This document shows positions 42,201 to 53,722 of a stretch of 64,000 nt of DNA, piece by piece. How positions within the stretch are numbered: the stretch's first letter is position 1; every line of letters begins with the position of its first letter. This stretch comes from Anseranas semipalmata (Eukaryota > Chordata > Aves > Anseriformes > Anseranatidae), in NCBI GenBank assembly GCA_013399115.1, contig VXAA01006036.1:310241-374240 (forward strand), in the 5' to 3' direction. The notes below the pieces were generated by a model. It saw nothing but the letters and a program-made list of their open reading frames with translations, was not told the DNA's origin and did not search any database. A program made the position numbers and the translations under genes.

Positions 42201-45200
42201 ATGGCAGAGATACTCCAGGGAAGGAAATAACATTGTGATTAGGAGAGGATGGAAATACAAAAAGAAAAGTAGCAAAGCAGTAGAAGACAGGTACCACTGG
42301 TAGGCCTAAAGCTGGAATCAAATACAAACACTAAAACAAAATTCAGGATTACCATGCTGTTCACAGATTTTTATGATTTTCACATTGGTCTAAGGTTTAT
42401 TACAACAGCAGGAGCAACATCTAGGAATGTTTCATCCTAACATTTGTCACTGCCCACAACAGTCACAGGAGATGAGCTGTCGAATCAGCCTTGTAGGTCT
42501 TCAATCAGCATGACTTGAGTGTACATTGTGTCATGGTCACAGGACTCAGCAAAACCCTTTGTTTGAGTAGCTTTTCCAAATAATTAACACGCAAAATCAG
42601 TCTGGCCCTGCTTTATAAGATACTAATTTATCCTTCCCTTAGAGATTTTAAGGCTAAGCCTACAAATGTGAAAACGGTAACAGAAATTTTTATTGATTCA
42701 AGGCCACATATTTAATCAGTTCTTGTGCTCCAGGTTGATCAAGTATTACCTGTAACGTCTGAAAAAAGTGAGATAAACACAAACTTAACATCATACCTTG
42801 AATTATAGAAAAAAGTTAAAAATTAACTAGTAAATATTATGTACTAAGATCCTTTTTACCATGTCACCAAAGGACTACACTACATAATGATAAAATATTA
42901 AGAAAAAAAAAAACTTACTGTTCAGGTTTATCCAGAAGTTTCAGTTCCTCCTCTTTTGAAGTCTGATAATATTGCTTGATTTTCTCCAGTTCATCCTTTT
43001 GTGCTCTCTGAGTGAATTAATATAAAGTTCATTAATAATGATTTTTTAACAAATTAATAAATTATCAATTTACCTGTTTGTCTGCAAATAATTATATTTT
43101 TAGATGGACACATTTAAGACTATCCAAGAGTGAGGCTCAAAGATCCGTGAGCTAGCACTGATCTAGGCTGATAATTTCCTTCACTGCATTGCAGTGCCAT
43201 TTACTACCATGTTCACAAAGCAAAGCATCCTTGTAGGGCACAGCACTGCAAATATTGCTATAGGATGCTTCAAAGATTATAGAGGTAGCTCTGATATTTC
43301 TACAGCCAAGTATAAACATATTCTATGAAACTTCAGAGTCACACAGCCTAAATTAATGAATGCTGTCTACAAAGCAACTTGGGTAAGGACAGCAATGCAC
43401 TAGCCTGAGTTAACTGCTTTAGCCACTTACATCTTGGATGAGAAAAATTCAGCATGTTAGCACATAGCAGGCCTTTAGTAAGGCCAGTATTTTTCAGGCA
43501 GTTCAGAACAGAACACTGCTAGATATTTCATCTTTTGTTAATGTTACATCATTTACAGTTACATCATTTTAACCTGATTCCAAAGGCACGCCAATGTTTT
43601 AAATTTCTGACTTTTAAGCCAGTCAGAGAAATATGCATTTCAATGGGTATCTTTTGATGTCACCTATTTTATTATTGTTAAATTCCTTAAAGAATTTTTC
43701 TACATAATGTCTCTAATCTAAAATGAATAAAACTTTACGTATTGCATGTCTAAAATTCTGAATGCTATGGTGATTAACCACAGATGTACCCCAACTTACT
43801 TACATTTTCATAAAGCGCTTCCAGTGTTTCCAGATCTACTACAGAGTCATCAACACACAGAATAGCTGTATAGGATACAGTCACAAATTAGTTGCTAGAA
43901 AACATACTGTGAGTTGAATTCTGTTTCCTGGGAAACATACGAAAGAGATCTGACCTAGTTAAAGGACATATTTATACCCAGTTAATACTTTCTATTTTCA
44001 ACATCTTATTTTTGTTCTGATTTTAAATGGCAGCAATCATGCAAGAACTTATTATAAGCCCTATCTCAGGAGAATGGAGTTCTACTCTCCAGTATATTCA
44101 GCAGTCAAGTATATGACCTGCCAGGTGCTCAGCTTCCTGTGCAGCTGGCCAGCCTGGAGAACATGAGAACACTGGATACCAGGCAATGAATAGCACAGAT
44201 TTCACAGTAGCTTAGAAGGCTGGATAGGAAGAAGTTGAGAGTTAGGGCATTTAAAGTGTTCCTGTGTGCATGGGAGATCAGGGAGATACAAAACTGTGAG
44301 ATCGGCTTGTCTTGGAGCTAGCAATCTTGGGAGGTAGACAGGTAGACAAACTTGCAAGAAAAGTCAGATTGTATTACAGATTTTTAAGGTATCTTCACAG
44401 AGAAGTTTGCCTTTTAGTTAGCTTTATTTACTAGAAAACTACCCACAAGAAAATTTCCAGATAAAGACTTCTAAATCTCACACAGACACCTAAAGTATAC
44501 TTTTCAATGATTAATTATTGCTCATTACCAAAAATGAAAAGTCTCAAAATGTTTCCAAGCTGAGTTCCAAACATTACTACATTTGGATTATACAGTATTA
44601 TGCATTTCCAACATTTGCAAATCCCATTACAATTTAGGCAATGAATTGGGACTCTTTTGAAAACTATTGGTTCATGTTGCTTTCTAATGTAAAAGTCCAG
44701 TAAACTAAGAGATGCACAATGGCAGGCGAATAACTTTGGATGTTTAATTTTTCTGGAACACCATTTCATCAAGATTCATACTGCGATTGGGCACAATTTC
44801 TGAACTACTGACTTATGTTTAAATGTTACTGGGAACATTAATCCCAAAAGAGTCAAGATTAAGGCCTTTACTAGTTTCCCACATAACCAGTGACTGATCC
44901 TGTCACTAGTACTCGATAACTTTTAATTTCAACTGGATTAGATTTATTCAAAGGAAACTTTACCACTTGTGAATTTAGAAGATTTTAAAAGCTTTTGTTG
45001 TATTTGCAATCCATGTTTGAAGAAGGCAAGGAACACATCTTTAAATAATTATTTGAAAGTAATAAGCTTTCGCCTGCTCTTCCACCTACCCCATGATTTT
45101 ACATTGTGAAATTAACCAGCAGGCTAGTAAATTTTCTCTATGGCAGGCTAATTAATTTTATTAAAAGGTCCAATGACATTTAGAATGCTTTAAAATTTTG

Positions 45201-48200
45201 CCTGTCAATTATGATTCAATCTGTTGACATTACACTTTGGTTAGAAGTAAAGAACTATATGGAAGAAGACAGTATCAGTGAAAAAAAAAGCAGTATCTCC
45301 AGCTATTTTTGTCCTATTTCAAAGATTCAAAACCCCCAAGAGTTTAACCAAATATAAAACCCCATCTATATAGCTAGACAAAATTCTGTTTTTAAAGAAA
45401 AATCATTAGGGATTGAATCTGTAAGATCATCTGTTGGCACTAGCAAGATTGTTCCATGAATTGCATTATCTTTTGCATTATCCAGTGAAATTAAAAAAAA
45501 ACCTTAGTAATTGGAAAAACGATTGGAAAATTGTTTTCACAGTCTAATACATATAATTTTTAAGATTTTTAAATACACATATTCAGTTCAAAAATTTTCC
45601 CTTGTGGTTTCACTTCCATCTAATTTGGGATACTCTGAAATGTGCTTATGAAGAAATATTTATTAGTCCAGAGTTATTTAGAAAAATAACTTATATAACT
45701 TATTATAGGAGGAGGTAATTTTAACTCATACTAGAAATGCAAAACATGTAGCAAAGAGTAGATCTCTTAAGTATGGAACTATTAGAATGAGAGCAAGGAG
45801 TCTGAAAAAAAGAACACATTATTAAAAGTAATATTGTACAATAGTACAATAGTACTATTAGAAGAGTAATATGTACAATATTGGTACATCTAACTGTTAC
45901 AAAAAAAGGTCCCAAAATCACAAAGTGCTTTTTTAATGCTAAATTCTCTTATCAACATTTCTTTACTTAACAACAGAGCTAAGAAAAAAGCATTGGTTTC
46001 AAATAATGATAATCATGATAAACTATTCACTATGCCAAAATGTTTGAGATTAATAAAACACAATCTGAAAAGTTACCACATTTTAAAAAGAATTAATAAT
46101 AATCAATGTTAAGAGACATTAATAGGAATTATTTTATCTTTTGGGACAACTGTGTGTTTCCACAGAAATACCAAGAAAATATTTTCTAGCCTACTTGATA
46201 TACAACCTGTCCTGCTGTTACTGGCAGTGCCCATGCAGACAGGGCACAGTTAAAAATCTAGCCATATTTCTCAATTCAATGATAGTATGACATCTTAGGA
46301 TGCTAGCATATATAAGCACACTTCCAAAAAAATCAGAAGTACTGCAAAAATCCACAGCAGACTCCTTTATTTCATCTTTATGTATTTTAATATCTTATCT
46401 TTTTCCTTCAATCTTTTTTCATTCAAACTGATTAAACTAAATGCCATACATATTTGGAGCAGAAGACAAAAATGAAAACATGTAAAATTACAAAAATTGG
46501 CCCTTTTCTTCTTCTTCTTCTTTTTTTTTTTTTAAAGAAACATTGATTTTAAAAGCTGGAAGAAATCCCCAAATTCACAGGTGTCTTAATATTCTTCATA
46601 TTCTTCTTAAAATGCAGCATGTGCAATACATTCACAATATGCTGTGTAAATTAACTTGAGTTGAGGCAGCTGAAAAAAGCCCATTGCACTAGATCAAAGA
46701 AACTAATTATTTTACTTTTTCCTTAGAGCTGCAAGGAACTAAACCTTCTTAATTTTTCTGTAAAAAAACAAGGCCAAGTTTTAATCATATGTATTTTAAC
46801 ATTAATAAAATCAATAAAAGCTTTGATATGTTTTTCAAAATGCTCTTCCAGATACAGTGAATTTAACCATGATACTTTAATGCATTAAATTTCATTATAC
46901 CAAGACTCACATAAGTGTAGGTAATATAGGTGAAGTATCATAAATCTACAAAAGAGGCTACAAAACAATTTAATAATAGTACAATATCAATCATCATTGG
47001 TGGTTTTTACTTTTATCTTGCTTTCTAGTTAGCTGTCTTCCTTACACTGTCAGTTCAGTTAGAATATTTCACCTACACCTCACAATGTTGAAAGGAAGTA
47101 GACTCATGCTGTGAAACGCTGGTAATTTTATTGGGTTCCTCTACCTTTAAAAAATCTGTTACTTGGCCAAGTCTGGTTTCTGAGATCCTTTTTTGCAGGG
47201 AAATTGAGGCAAACATTTTTATGTGGCCTATGGTGTCTGCTCACAACAAGAAGAATTTATATACACAAGGATCATTAGTGCAGGGTTGCACCCATTAGGA
47301 TATAATAACCGTCAGCTAGGACAAAAAACAGATCAGCATCATGCATTCAAACTAACAGGCACACATAAAAATACTTGCCAACTACATTTCACATACTAAG
47401 AGTAATGCTTCAAATATAAACTTTTACCAAAGGTTTTTAACAGACTCTTTTTTTAAATGAATCTAACTGTAAAAAAAACAGATTCCCTACTGGCATAGAT
47501 TTTTCACATACTCTATTTTATCACTTTAAAAATGTACACCAAAGAAAAGCTGAGAATTTAAAGCATACTGTCTGCAGTCTACTTACAACTGTAGATCTTA
47601 AAGGTTAAATATGAAAAAGATACTTCTCTCTTCTTAACTTGCTTAAATACCAACAGTCTTAAGGTTGACTCTGATATACAGCCTCACTCCTACTAAACAC
47701 ATTTTGGTTAAATCAGGATTTAAGTCCTGATGACAGAGCTTACATATACGCAGCAGTATCACACCACTTAATGTGACAATTAAACTATGAAATATGAAGA
47801 AATTATCTTAACTGCCCCCTAATGATAAAACAGAAATATGTTATTTAAATGAAAAGAGCGCACCAAAGTTACATTTGTTTGGCCTAAAAGTACTTGATTT
47901 CTTTTATGTACTATATTCTGCTGAGTAAGGCTTGATATCACTGGAACATGAAGCCCATTACTGTGAAAGGTAAATGAAACTGTGACTGATCTAGTCAACT
48001 AGAAAGTTACTATGATTGTTAAATACAAACCCCTACTTGGCAAAACCACCTAAAATATCCAAACTGCTCTGGTTTACTTCCGACAAATTGATCTGATGTT
48101 TTGAACTCATTTAAAGGTTTTCTCCAGCATTTAACTATCACACAACAAAAAAACATTAAGATATACAATACTAAGAAGCACCATATGCACAATGTAGGTC

Positions 48201-51200
48201 TAGAAGACTAGGAAAGCTCAACTGCTACAAGAGATGAGCAAAAGACTGTGGTACTAATGTTAACTTACTAACATTAGACTGGATGCCCAAGGCAGACGTG
48301 CAAAAACATATGTTGTGAATTTTCGAGAACAAAGAAAATAACTTTTAAAGGAAATTGCTTCCCAGCTTCTGAGATGGGTATGCAGCTGTCTCTGTACTTC
48401 ATGCATAGTATACAGAATGCACAGAATGCATATATGTAATATTCCGCATAGATGGAGAAGTCACACAATTTCAGAATAACAGTTTTAACTTTTGTAATCT
48501 CTGCTTCCATCCTGCAAAATATTTCAGTTGAAATCCTATAACACTCTTTTCATGTAGTGCAAGTAAGAAATATTACAAAGCACTTATCTTTATCTATTTC
48601 CAAAATATAAGCCATAAATTGCATTAAGACTATGCAGCCTATTTATATAACTTGTACAACCTCTCATTAGAGGAAGACCACACAGAAATGCCAGAATGAT
48701 TAGAAACATAATATACAATTTGAATGATTATTGGACTGATCATCAGTCTGGGTGAGTTAAGCTGCTGTTCACATTCTTCCAATGATTTACTCCAATACGC
48801 TGACAATGGAGAATAAATCACAAATCAAGTTGGAGAAGACCAATCAAACACTTTTCTAACTGTTTGACTGCCATTGCACAATAGTATTATAATTGTTCTT
48901 TCTAGAAAGTCAGTCTCCTCCTACAATACAATGCAAAATTTTTGATGTAGATTGGCATGATAGTTATTTGCATTGTTCATCATCAGAATATCATTATTGT
49001 GATACTAGTTCCTTAAAAAATATGTTCCACATGAAGGCGAATCTACAGAAGCAGATGGCATGACCCATGTTTTGTAACAAAATCAATTTTAATTCATCTC
49101 ATCTAAGTGTGATCTAAGTTCTCTAATATCTTCAAAGTTTAATGTGCCTCTGCATAGATAGTTTACATTTTTGGTGAACACATGAATGCTTCAAATGCAC
49201 AATAAATATACTAGGTCCCCATACATGCTATTACAGGTTGGCCAGTGCTATTCTGATTTAATAAATGGAGTCTTAGGCATCATACTTAATTGCTTAAAGT
49301 CTAGGGAAAAAAATATTATTAGAAATAGTCTTAATGCCAAGGATCAGCATTCAACTCTCTCCTTTGCCATACAAGCTAAGTTCTGTCAGCATTACAGTGC
49401 TACTGTGTTAAACACTTGCCTGGGTAAATGTGCTAGCAAAGACTGCAGCTGTTCTTTGTGGAGTAATATGTCACTTTACTGCCACAAAGAGTTCAATAAG
49501 CTATAAAGTGTGCATCTGGTGTGATCTACTGCATCTCACAGATTTGGTCCCAAAGAAAATATACCAGTATGTGAGAACTTCTGGTTTATGCATCCTGATG
49601 GAAATATGAGGTATTAGACAGGAAGTTATTTCCAGCAACATACAGAAGCAGAACTTCTTGTGCCTCACAATTTTAGCAGCAAAATGCAGGCGCTATGGAA
49701 GTAGGCAGTGATTTGGGAGAATCACTCTTATGGACACAGGCATCTATATTTTATCTACATCTTGCTTTCTTTAACTAAAACTATTTTTCATCCAGCTGTC
49801 CCAAAATTTTCTGAGTTTACTCTTGAACAAAGATCTCAGTAGCTTGTGGGAAGCCAGCACAGATGACCTAAACTGCAGAAAAGATTATTATTATTTGCTT
49901 TCTATTGCTAGCTACTATAGCTATTATTTGCTAGCTATTGCTAGCTACTATAAAGGGAACTGCTTGAGTGACTGGAACTTTGGCCAATAAGCAGCTGGGA
50001 CCAGTGCCCACAGAGAGTCTTTGCATATGCTTATAACCAGCATTTCCCATTCGTAACAGAGCTGAACCTCCTCACCATGGAGTGAGTCGTAGTATTTTAA
50101 CAGCAAAGCCACACAAGTAGTCTTGAGCCACAAGTTTGTCTCTCAAGCTGTAATGCTTCAGCTGAACAATGACAGGAGAAGTAAGACAGAAGTGTACTCA
50201 TGTGAAAAGTTTACTTCTGTCAGTGTGTAGTGTTACAGCAGGTTCCCTACCTAACAGCTGATTTCCACTATTGCTCATCTCTTCTGTATAAATGTTTAAA
50301 AAAAACAACAACACAGAGACAATGATTTGAAAATAATCTGAAACCTCTGCATAATTTGATTACCTCTATTTGATTTTTAAATATATATACAGGTTCTATA
50401 CAGCATACTGAGACTGATAGATACACTATTTCTTCTGCTCAGGAAATTAATATTAATAATAGTGGTCTAACCTCAAACTGTACTACCCTCTTCAGTACCA
50501 GATTCACCAATAAAATCTGTTAGTGTTCTCAGAACATTACAGCACTTAGGATTCCTCTTCCTCTCCCACCTACCAAAAAACTGACTACTGGGACAGGTGC
50601 AGTATGACAATATAAACCTTCCCTCTGCATCATGTAAGTGCCAATACTACACAAAATATTTATTCAATTTTACCCTGTCATCTCCCTAGACTGTACTCAA
50701 GATACAGCAAGAATTTAAATTTATCTGTTAAAGGATGAACTTAATTCTCTCAAACAAACATGTGTGGGAGATTCCCTTCCCGAAGTGTGGCAGCTGGCTC
50801 ATTATCAAATGCAAACTGAAACATCTGGGTGCCAGATATGGTCATTTATTTGTTTTGCGCTGCTGAGTTATCTAAAGAATATACTGTGAAGCTATTTACT
50901 TTAGTTTCACAGAGTAATCCTACAGATGTAGAAATCTTACAGTATTTTAGAGAAGTATGTAATTTTTCTTGTGATTATTCTTGTTTTCTCTACAATTCTC
51001 TACTTTTTTGCATGTATTTGTATGCATATGGCAATTCTTCATAGAAGTAATTTGGGGATAGTTTTTCTATATCTATAACTGACACTTAAGGTAGAGTAAC
51101 AATACATTATACATAGACAATAAATTCATCTGTAGATGGCTTTTCAAGAAACATAGTCAGAACTACTTGACATAAAATTAGATATCCTATTTTTTTCATT

Positions 51201-51760
51201 TCAATTTTCTTTTCCTTCAAATTTCTTCATTCTCTGTTGCAAGCTGCCAAAGACAATTAACTTTTCTCTTCCTCGTCTTTCACATACTGAATTATGCAAT
51301 GGAAATTGGCTTGAAAAAAGGGATGAGTGTTTAATTTTCATGTTTCTTAGAGGTAACTCTTTGTAACTCCACTTTCAAAAAAAAAAAAAAATCTCTGACA
51401 TTCAGCATCAAATGATCATACTCTTTTACTCTTTTTTTGGTTAAATGTTGTCATGAGCTATTTAGCTTGTTATGATCTTTTTTGTCATTGACTATAGCAG
51501 CCCTTAAAGAATTTGTCTGCTGAAAGGCAGGATTCCACACAGACTGAAATTAAACAAAAAATAGGTGATAAGGTGATAGATGATAGGTGATAATAGAAGG
51601 GAAACAAACATAACTATACTGTTATCTTCATTATGGTATTCATTTCTAGAGGACCTCTCTACAAAACAGATGTTTTCCCTGAGTCTCGTGAACTGTTTTT
51701 TTATCCCAGATAGAATCTACACATCAACCTTGATGAGAGTCACTCATACTGTTTTGAAAT

Positions 51761-51798
<38 letters not shown>

Positions 51799-53722
51799 CA
51801 CACCAGGANTTCCACTAACAGTATTCCCAAATCCCTTTTGTATCACCTAGCTGTTTCCATAAGCAAGTGGCAGCATACCCTATTGCTGCCTTGAGCAACA
51901 CATGTGGTGACAGGCCAGTCATTTGCTACCTCTCAGAATAGAGAGGGCGATGAGTTACAAACTTTCCTTTGGTGACAGTACTTGTTTTGATGTCTCTCTT
52001 CTACCAACATCCTAATTTTCATTAAACTTGTAGGACTACATTAGCCATGTCTACAAATTGCAAGCAGTGTAGTCCTGCAGATCTGCAGACAGAAACAGAT
52101 GGTACCGGGGATGCAGTATACACATAATACACTTTTCAGGGAATTGTACTTTTAACTAGCTCATCTGATCCTGTGGACTTTAAAGTCTGCTATAGGTGGA
52201 GACTGCTGGTGTTCTCCCAGAACACAGCTTCCAATTTAATTTCATTCTAAAGGATGTTTGTGCTCTCTAAGAGACTGCTCTGCATTGCTCTGCAATGCAA
52301 ACACAGCTGAGGGGAAAACTGGTAGATTTGCTTCAAAAGTACACTGCTAATGCAAACCAAAATGTTAGTGCATACACATACAAACATTTCTAACACATAC
52401 TCTTCTCTCTTACATTTGGCATAAATTGGCCAGAGGGTTTCAAGAGCTATAGAAATACAGCAAACAACTGACTGATAGATAGAAATAGATACGTTGCAGT
52501 CACATATGCCTTATTTTAGTAGAACGTCATGGCATGAAAAATAAAAAGTACCTCTGAAGATACTTAGGAATACTATAGTTTTTGTGTTACAGCTGCTATC
52601 CTATCCTATGCTGCTATAATTCCTGCCAGTAAATTATTCAGATCTTTAATAATAGCAGTTTTTTTCCATCTCATTCTGATACCTTTCACACAATACTGGC
52701 AGGCATGAAGTTGTTCCTTCTTCTTCCAATTTCCCTCCACCCCAAGAGCCATCTGTAAGCCCTTGTGCTTTTAAAGTACTAGATGCTCAAAGGCTCTTCT
52801 GAAATTAATAATAATCAATGCCAGCAGCATCTCAACACCCTACCCAGCATTTGCATGTGATGGAGGGAAAACAATAGCAAAAAGGAGACATCAACTTGAA
52901 TTCTTCCAGCAGTTGTTTTAAATGGTGAATATTTTCCTTTTTTTAATGTGAAAAAGAAATAAACAATATCCTTAAACAATATCTTTTTAAATCCAGAACA
53001 TAAGCAGAATCTGAATTACCCCAGGGTTCTGAAAAATCTGTATTTCTCTACAGTTGCATTGGCAAACTCAGATAATTTCTACCAGTAATGGAATTTATAC
53101 ACTGAGTAGCCCTACACTTTGAAAAATGCTATCCAGTAATCATCTTCCCGATTGCTATGTAGTAGCTGCATCAGTTCTGGATGTTCATTTCATACTGTTA
53201 ATGAAGAAAAATTTAAATACTTGACAAATACCAACTGCATGTTTGAAACCCTAAAGACTTAATATACAAGACCTTTAATTAATTTTTGTTGGTGTGGGAC
53301 TTGCAAAAGGAGGGAACCATAGGGGAGGAGGAGGAATATGAAACCATTTTAAGAAAATGCTGTATTGAAAGTGGTATGTGAACTGAAAAGGTACAGGAGT
53401 TGTACCAAAATTCACTTCTGATTATTTAGGTGAAACTGCTAAATATACTGGAATATGCTGGAAGAATAATTTTGATATCATAAAGAGGACCATACTCAAA
53501 GCACATACTGTAAGAAATTCTCTGAGTGATCCTATGAAAAAATAACCATGTACATATGATACATGAACCATATATATGATACATATTCTGTGAATCTGTA
53601 AATCTATGACACATTATAGTTCTGAAACACTTACCTTGTTGAATATCCTTCATCTCCAGGTGTAAACTGGATATTAAAATTCCTACAGTTTGAGATCGTT
53701 TTCCATCCAACAATTTGATAAT
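17264..53722 (-). CDS. FMN1: Formin-1 (FMN1), partial: eight FH2-domain exons
   Basis: Joined in minus-strand order, the exons at 53722-53635, 43865-43804, 43007-42919, 38288-38159, 36638-36492, 33380-33321, 31612-31492 and 17356-17264 give one uninterrupted frame of about 263 residues. All have AG acceptors, GT donors and matching phases (0-1-0-2-0-0-0-1-1). The product is a large part of a formin FH2 domain, which forms a ring-shaped dimer that nucleates and elongates unbranched actin filaments; FMN1 acts at cell junctions and along microtubules. It contains the knob motif [12 protein letters not shown], the post motif [18 protein letters not shown] and the basic stretch [13 protein letters not shown]1 is chosen over FMN2 because FMN2 has [14 protein letters not shown] and DVKSSDN where this has [14 protein letters not shown] and DVKSRDN. 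The FH1 and N-terminal exons lie past the right edge and the C-terminal end past the left edge. The largest contained intron is about 14 kb. Confidence 0.96.
21008..21287. repeat. GA/GAAA microsatellite with assembly gap
   Basis: A poly(A) run leads into a degenerate AGAGAGAAAG array, then 72 N bases, then a nearly pure GAAA tetranucleotide array. The open frames of repeated K/E/R or S/F/L residues over this region are artefacts of the repeat. Confidence 0.97.
21098..21169. other. Assembly gap (72 N)
   Basis: Run of N inside the GAAA microsatellite. The true repeat length is unknown because the array was not spanned or was collapsed. Confidence 0.99.
24554..24589. repeat. 21-bp tandem duplication
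   Basis: CCAGATGTATACTAC occurs at 24554 and again at 24575, separated by CTGCTT, so the period is 21 bp. Confidence 0.8.
31492..31612 (-). CDS. FMN1: FMN1 exon, FH2
   Basis: This 121-nt exon (phase 0 in, 1 out) has the donor GTAACTG. It encodes 40 residues, beginning [20 protein letters not shown] and ending [13 protein letters not shown]. [19 protein letters not shown] is conserved across FMN1 and FMN2. The polypyrimidine tract of its acceptor is itself a TTTG tetranucleotide repeat (31613-31637 on the plus strand reads as AAAC units). Confidence 0.96.
31613..31637. repeat. AAAC tetranucleotide repeat at an FMN1 acceptor
   Basis: About five AAAC units, which on the minus strand read TTTG and form the polypyrimidine-like tract immediately before the AG of the exon at 31612-31492. 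Confidence 0.85.
31762..31779. repeat. AT dinucleotide repeat
   Basis: Nine AT units in the intron upstream of the 31.5-kb exon on the minus strand. Confidence 0.9.
33181..33202. repeat. Perfect 10-bp inverted repeat
   Basis: GAAATGGGTT and AACCCATTTC are exact reverse complements separated by two bases. An 18-base poly(A) run follows at 33228-33245. Confidence 0.85.
33321..33380 (-). CDS. FMN1: FMN1 exon, FH2
   Basis: This 60-nt exon (20 codons, phase 0 both sides) has the acceptor TTTTTCCCTAG and the donor GTAAAAG. It encodes exactly [20 protein letters not shown]. The DNRxNLVDYVVxYYLR pattern is FMN1-like; FMN2 has [20 protein letters not shown] at this place. Confidence 0.96.
36492..36638 (-). 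CDS. FMN1: FMN1 exon, FH2 signature (GNYMNGG)
   Basis: This 147-nt exon (49 codons, phase 0 both sides) has the acceptor CTATTTTCCAG and the donor GTAAGTACT. It encodes [20 protein letters not shown], then [20 protein letters not shown] and [16 protein letters not shown] is the most conserved formin signature, forming the post that receives the lasso of the partner subunit. The basic stretch LPKLKDVKS contains the lysine that corresponds to the actin-contacting post lysine of other formins. Confidence 0.98.
38159..38288 (-). CDS. FMN1: FMN1 exon, FH2
   Basis: This 130-nt exon (phase 2 in, 0 out) has the acceptor TTTTCCACAG and the donor GTAAGTCC. It encodes 44 residues counting the split glutamine, starting [20 protein letters not shown] and ending [12 protein letters not shown]. 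The FLYELSxIPNFxER motif is the conserved FMN-family helix of the FH2 core. Confidence 0.96.
42919..43007 (-). CDS. FMN1: FMN1 exon, FH2 helical segment
   Basis: This 89-nt exon (phase 0 in, 2 out) has the acceptor TTCACTCAG and the donor GTAAGTTT. It encodes [20 protein letters not shown] followed by ELKLLDKPE and two bases of a glutamine codon. The charged helical content and the LDKPEQF junction are typical of the FMN-type FH2 domain. Confidence 0.95.
43804..43865 (-). CDS. FMN1: FMN1 exon, FH2
   Basis: This 62-nt exon (phase 1 in, 0 out) lies between the acceptor TATCCTATACAG and the donor GTAAGTAAG. Together with the single base from the previous exon it encodes 21 residues, [19 protein letters not shown] then EN. 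The stretch VVDLETLxALYENRAQ across this junction is shared by FMN1 and FMN2. The upstream intron is about 9.8 kb and the downstream intron about 0.8 kb. Confidence 0.95.
45830..45882. repeat. Nested inverted repeats
   Basis: The outer arms AATATTGTAC (45830-45839) and GTACAATATT (45873-45882) are exact reverse complements. Inside them AATAGTAC (45840-45847) pairs with GTACTATT (45852-45859). Confidence 0.75.
49889..49954. repeat. 33-bp tandem duplication
   Basis: Two near-identical 33-bp copies that share TATTATTTGCT and CTATTGCTAGCTACTATA, starting at 49889 and 49922. Confidence 0.8.
51765..51796. repeat. Poly(A) run (32 nt), with ambiguous base nearby
   Basis: An uninterrupted run of 32 A is followed by an N at 51809. 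The length is likely unreliable in the assembly. Confidence 0.95.
53635..53722 (-). CDS. FMN1: FMN1 exon, FH2 lasso/knob start
   Basis: This 88-nt exon (phase 0 in, 1 out) is flanked by the acceptor CTTTCTAG and the donor GTAAGTG. It encodes 29 residues including [20 protein letters not shown] and EMKDIQQ. The isoleucine in VGILISS aligns with the knob isoleucine that contacts actin in other formins (mDia1 I845, Bni1 I1431, by family knowledge). It is the 5'-most FMN1 exon visible here; the next upstream exon is not found in the following 10 kb. Confidence 0.95.

Larger units (their letters stand above)
31613..43803. other. FMN1 introns between the 31.5- and 43.8-kb exons
   Basis: Five introns of 1.7, 3.1, 1.5, 4.6 and 0.8 kb separate the exons in this interval. 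They contain simple repeats (AAAC arrays at 31613-31637 and near 38081-38103, AT at 31762, poly(A) runs) and no recognisable gene or mobile element. The stretches around 40900-41170 and 41450-41530 read as complex, non-repetitive AT-rich DNA and are possible regulatory elements. Confidence 0.6.
43866..53634. other. FMN1 intron, 9.8 kb
   Basis: Intron sequence with a nested inverted repeat at 45830-45882, a 33-bp tandem duplication at 49889-49954 and a poly(A) run at 51765-51796. Several plus-strand open segments with splice-like borders occur here and are treated as a candidate only. Confidence 0.6.
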
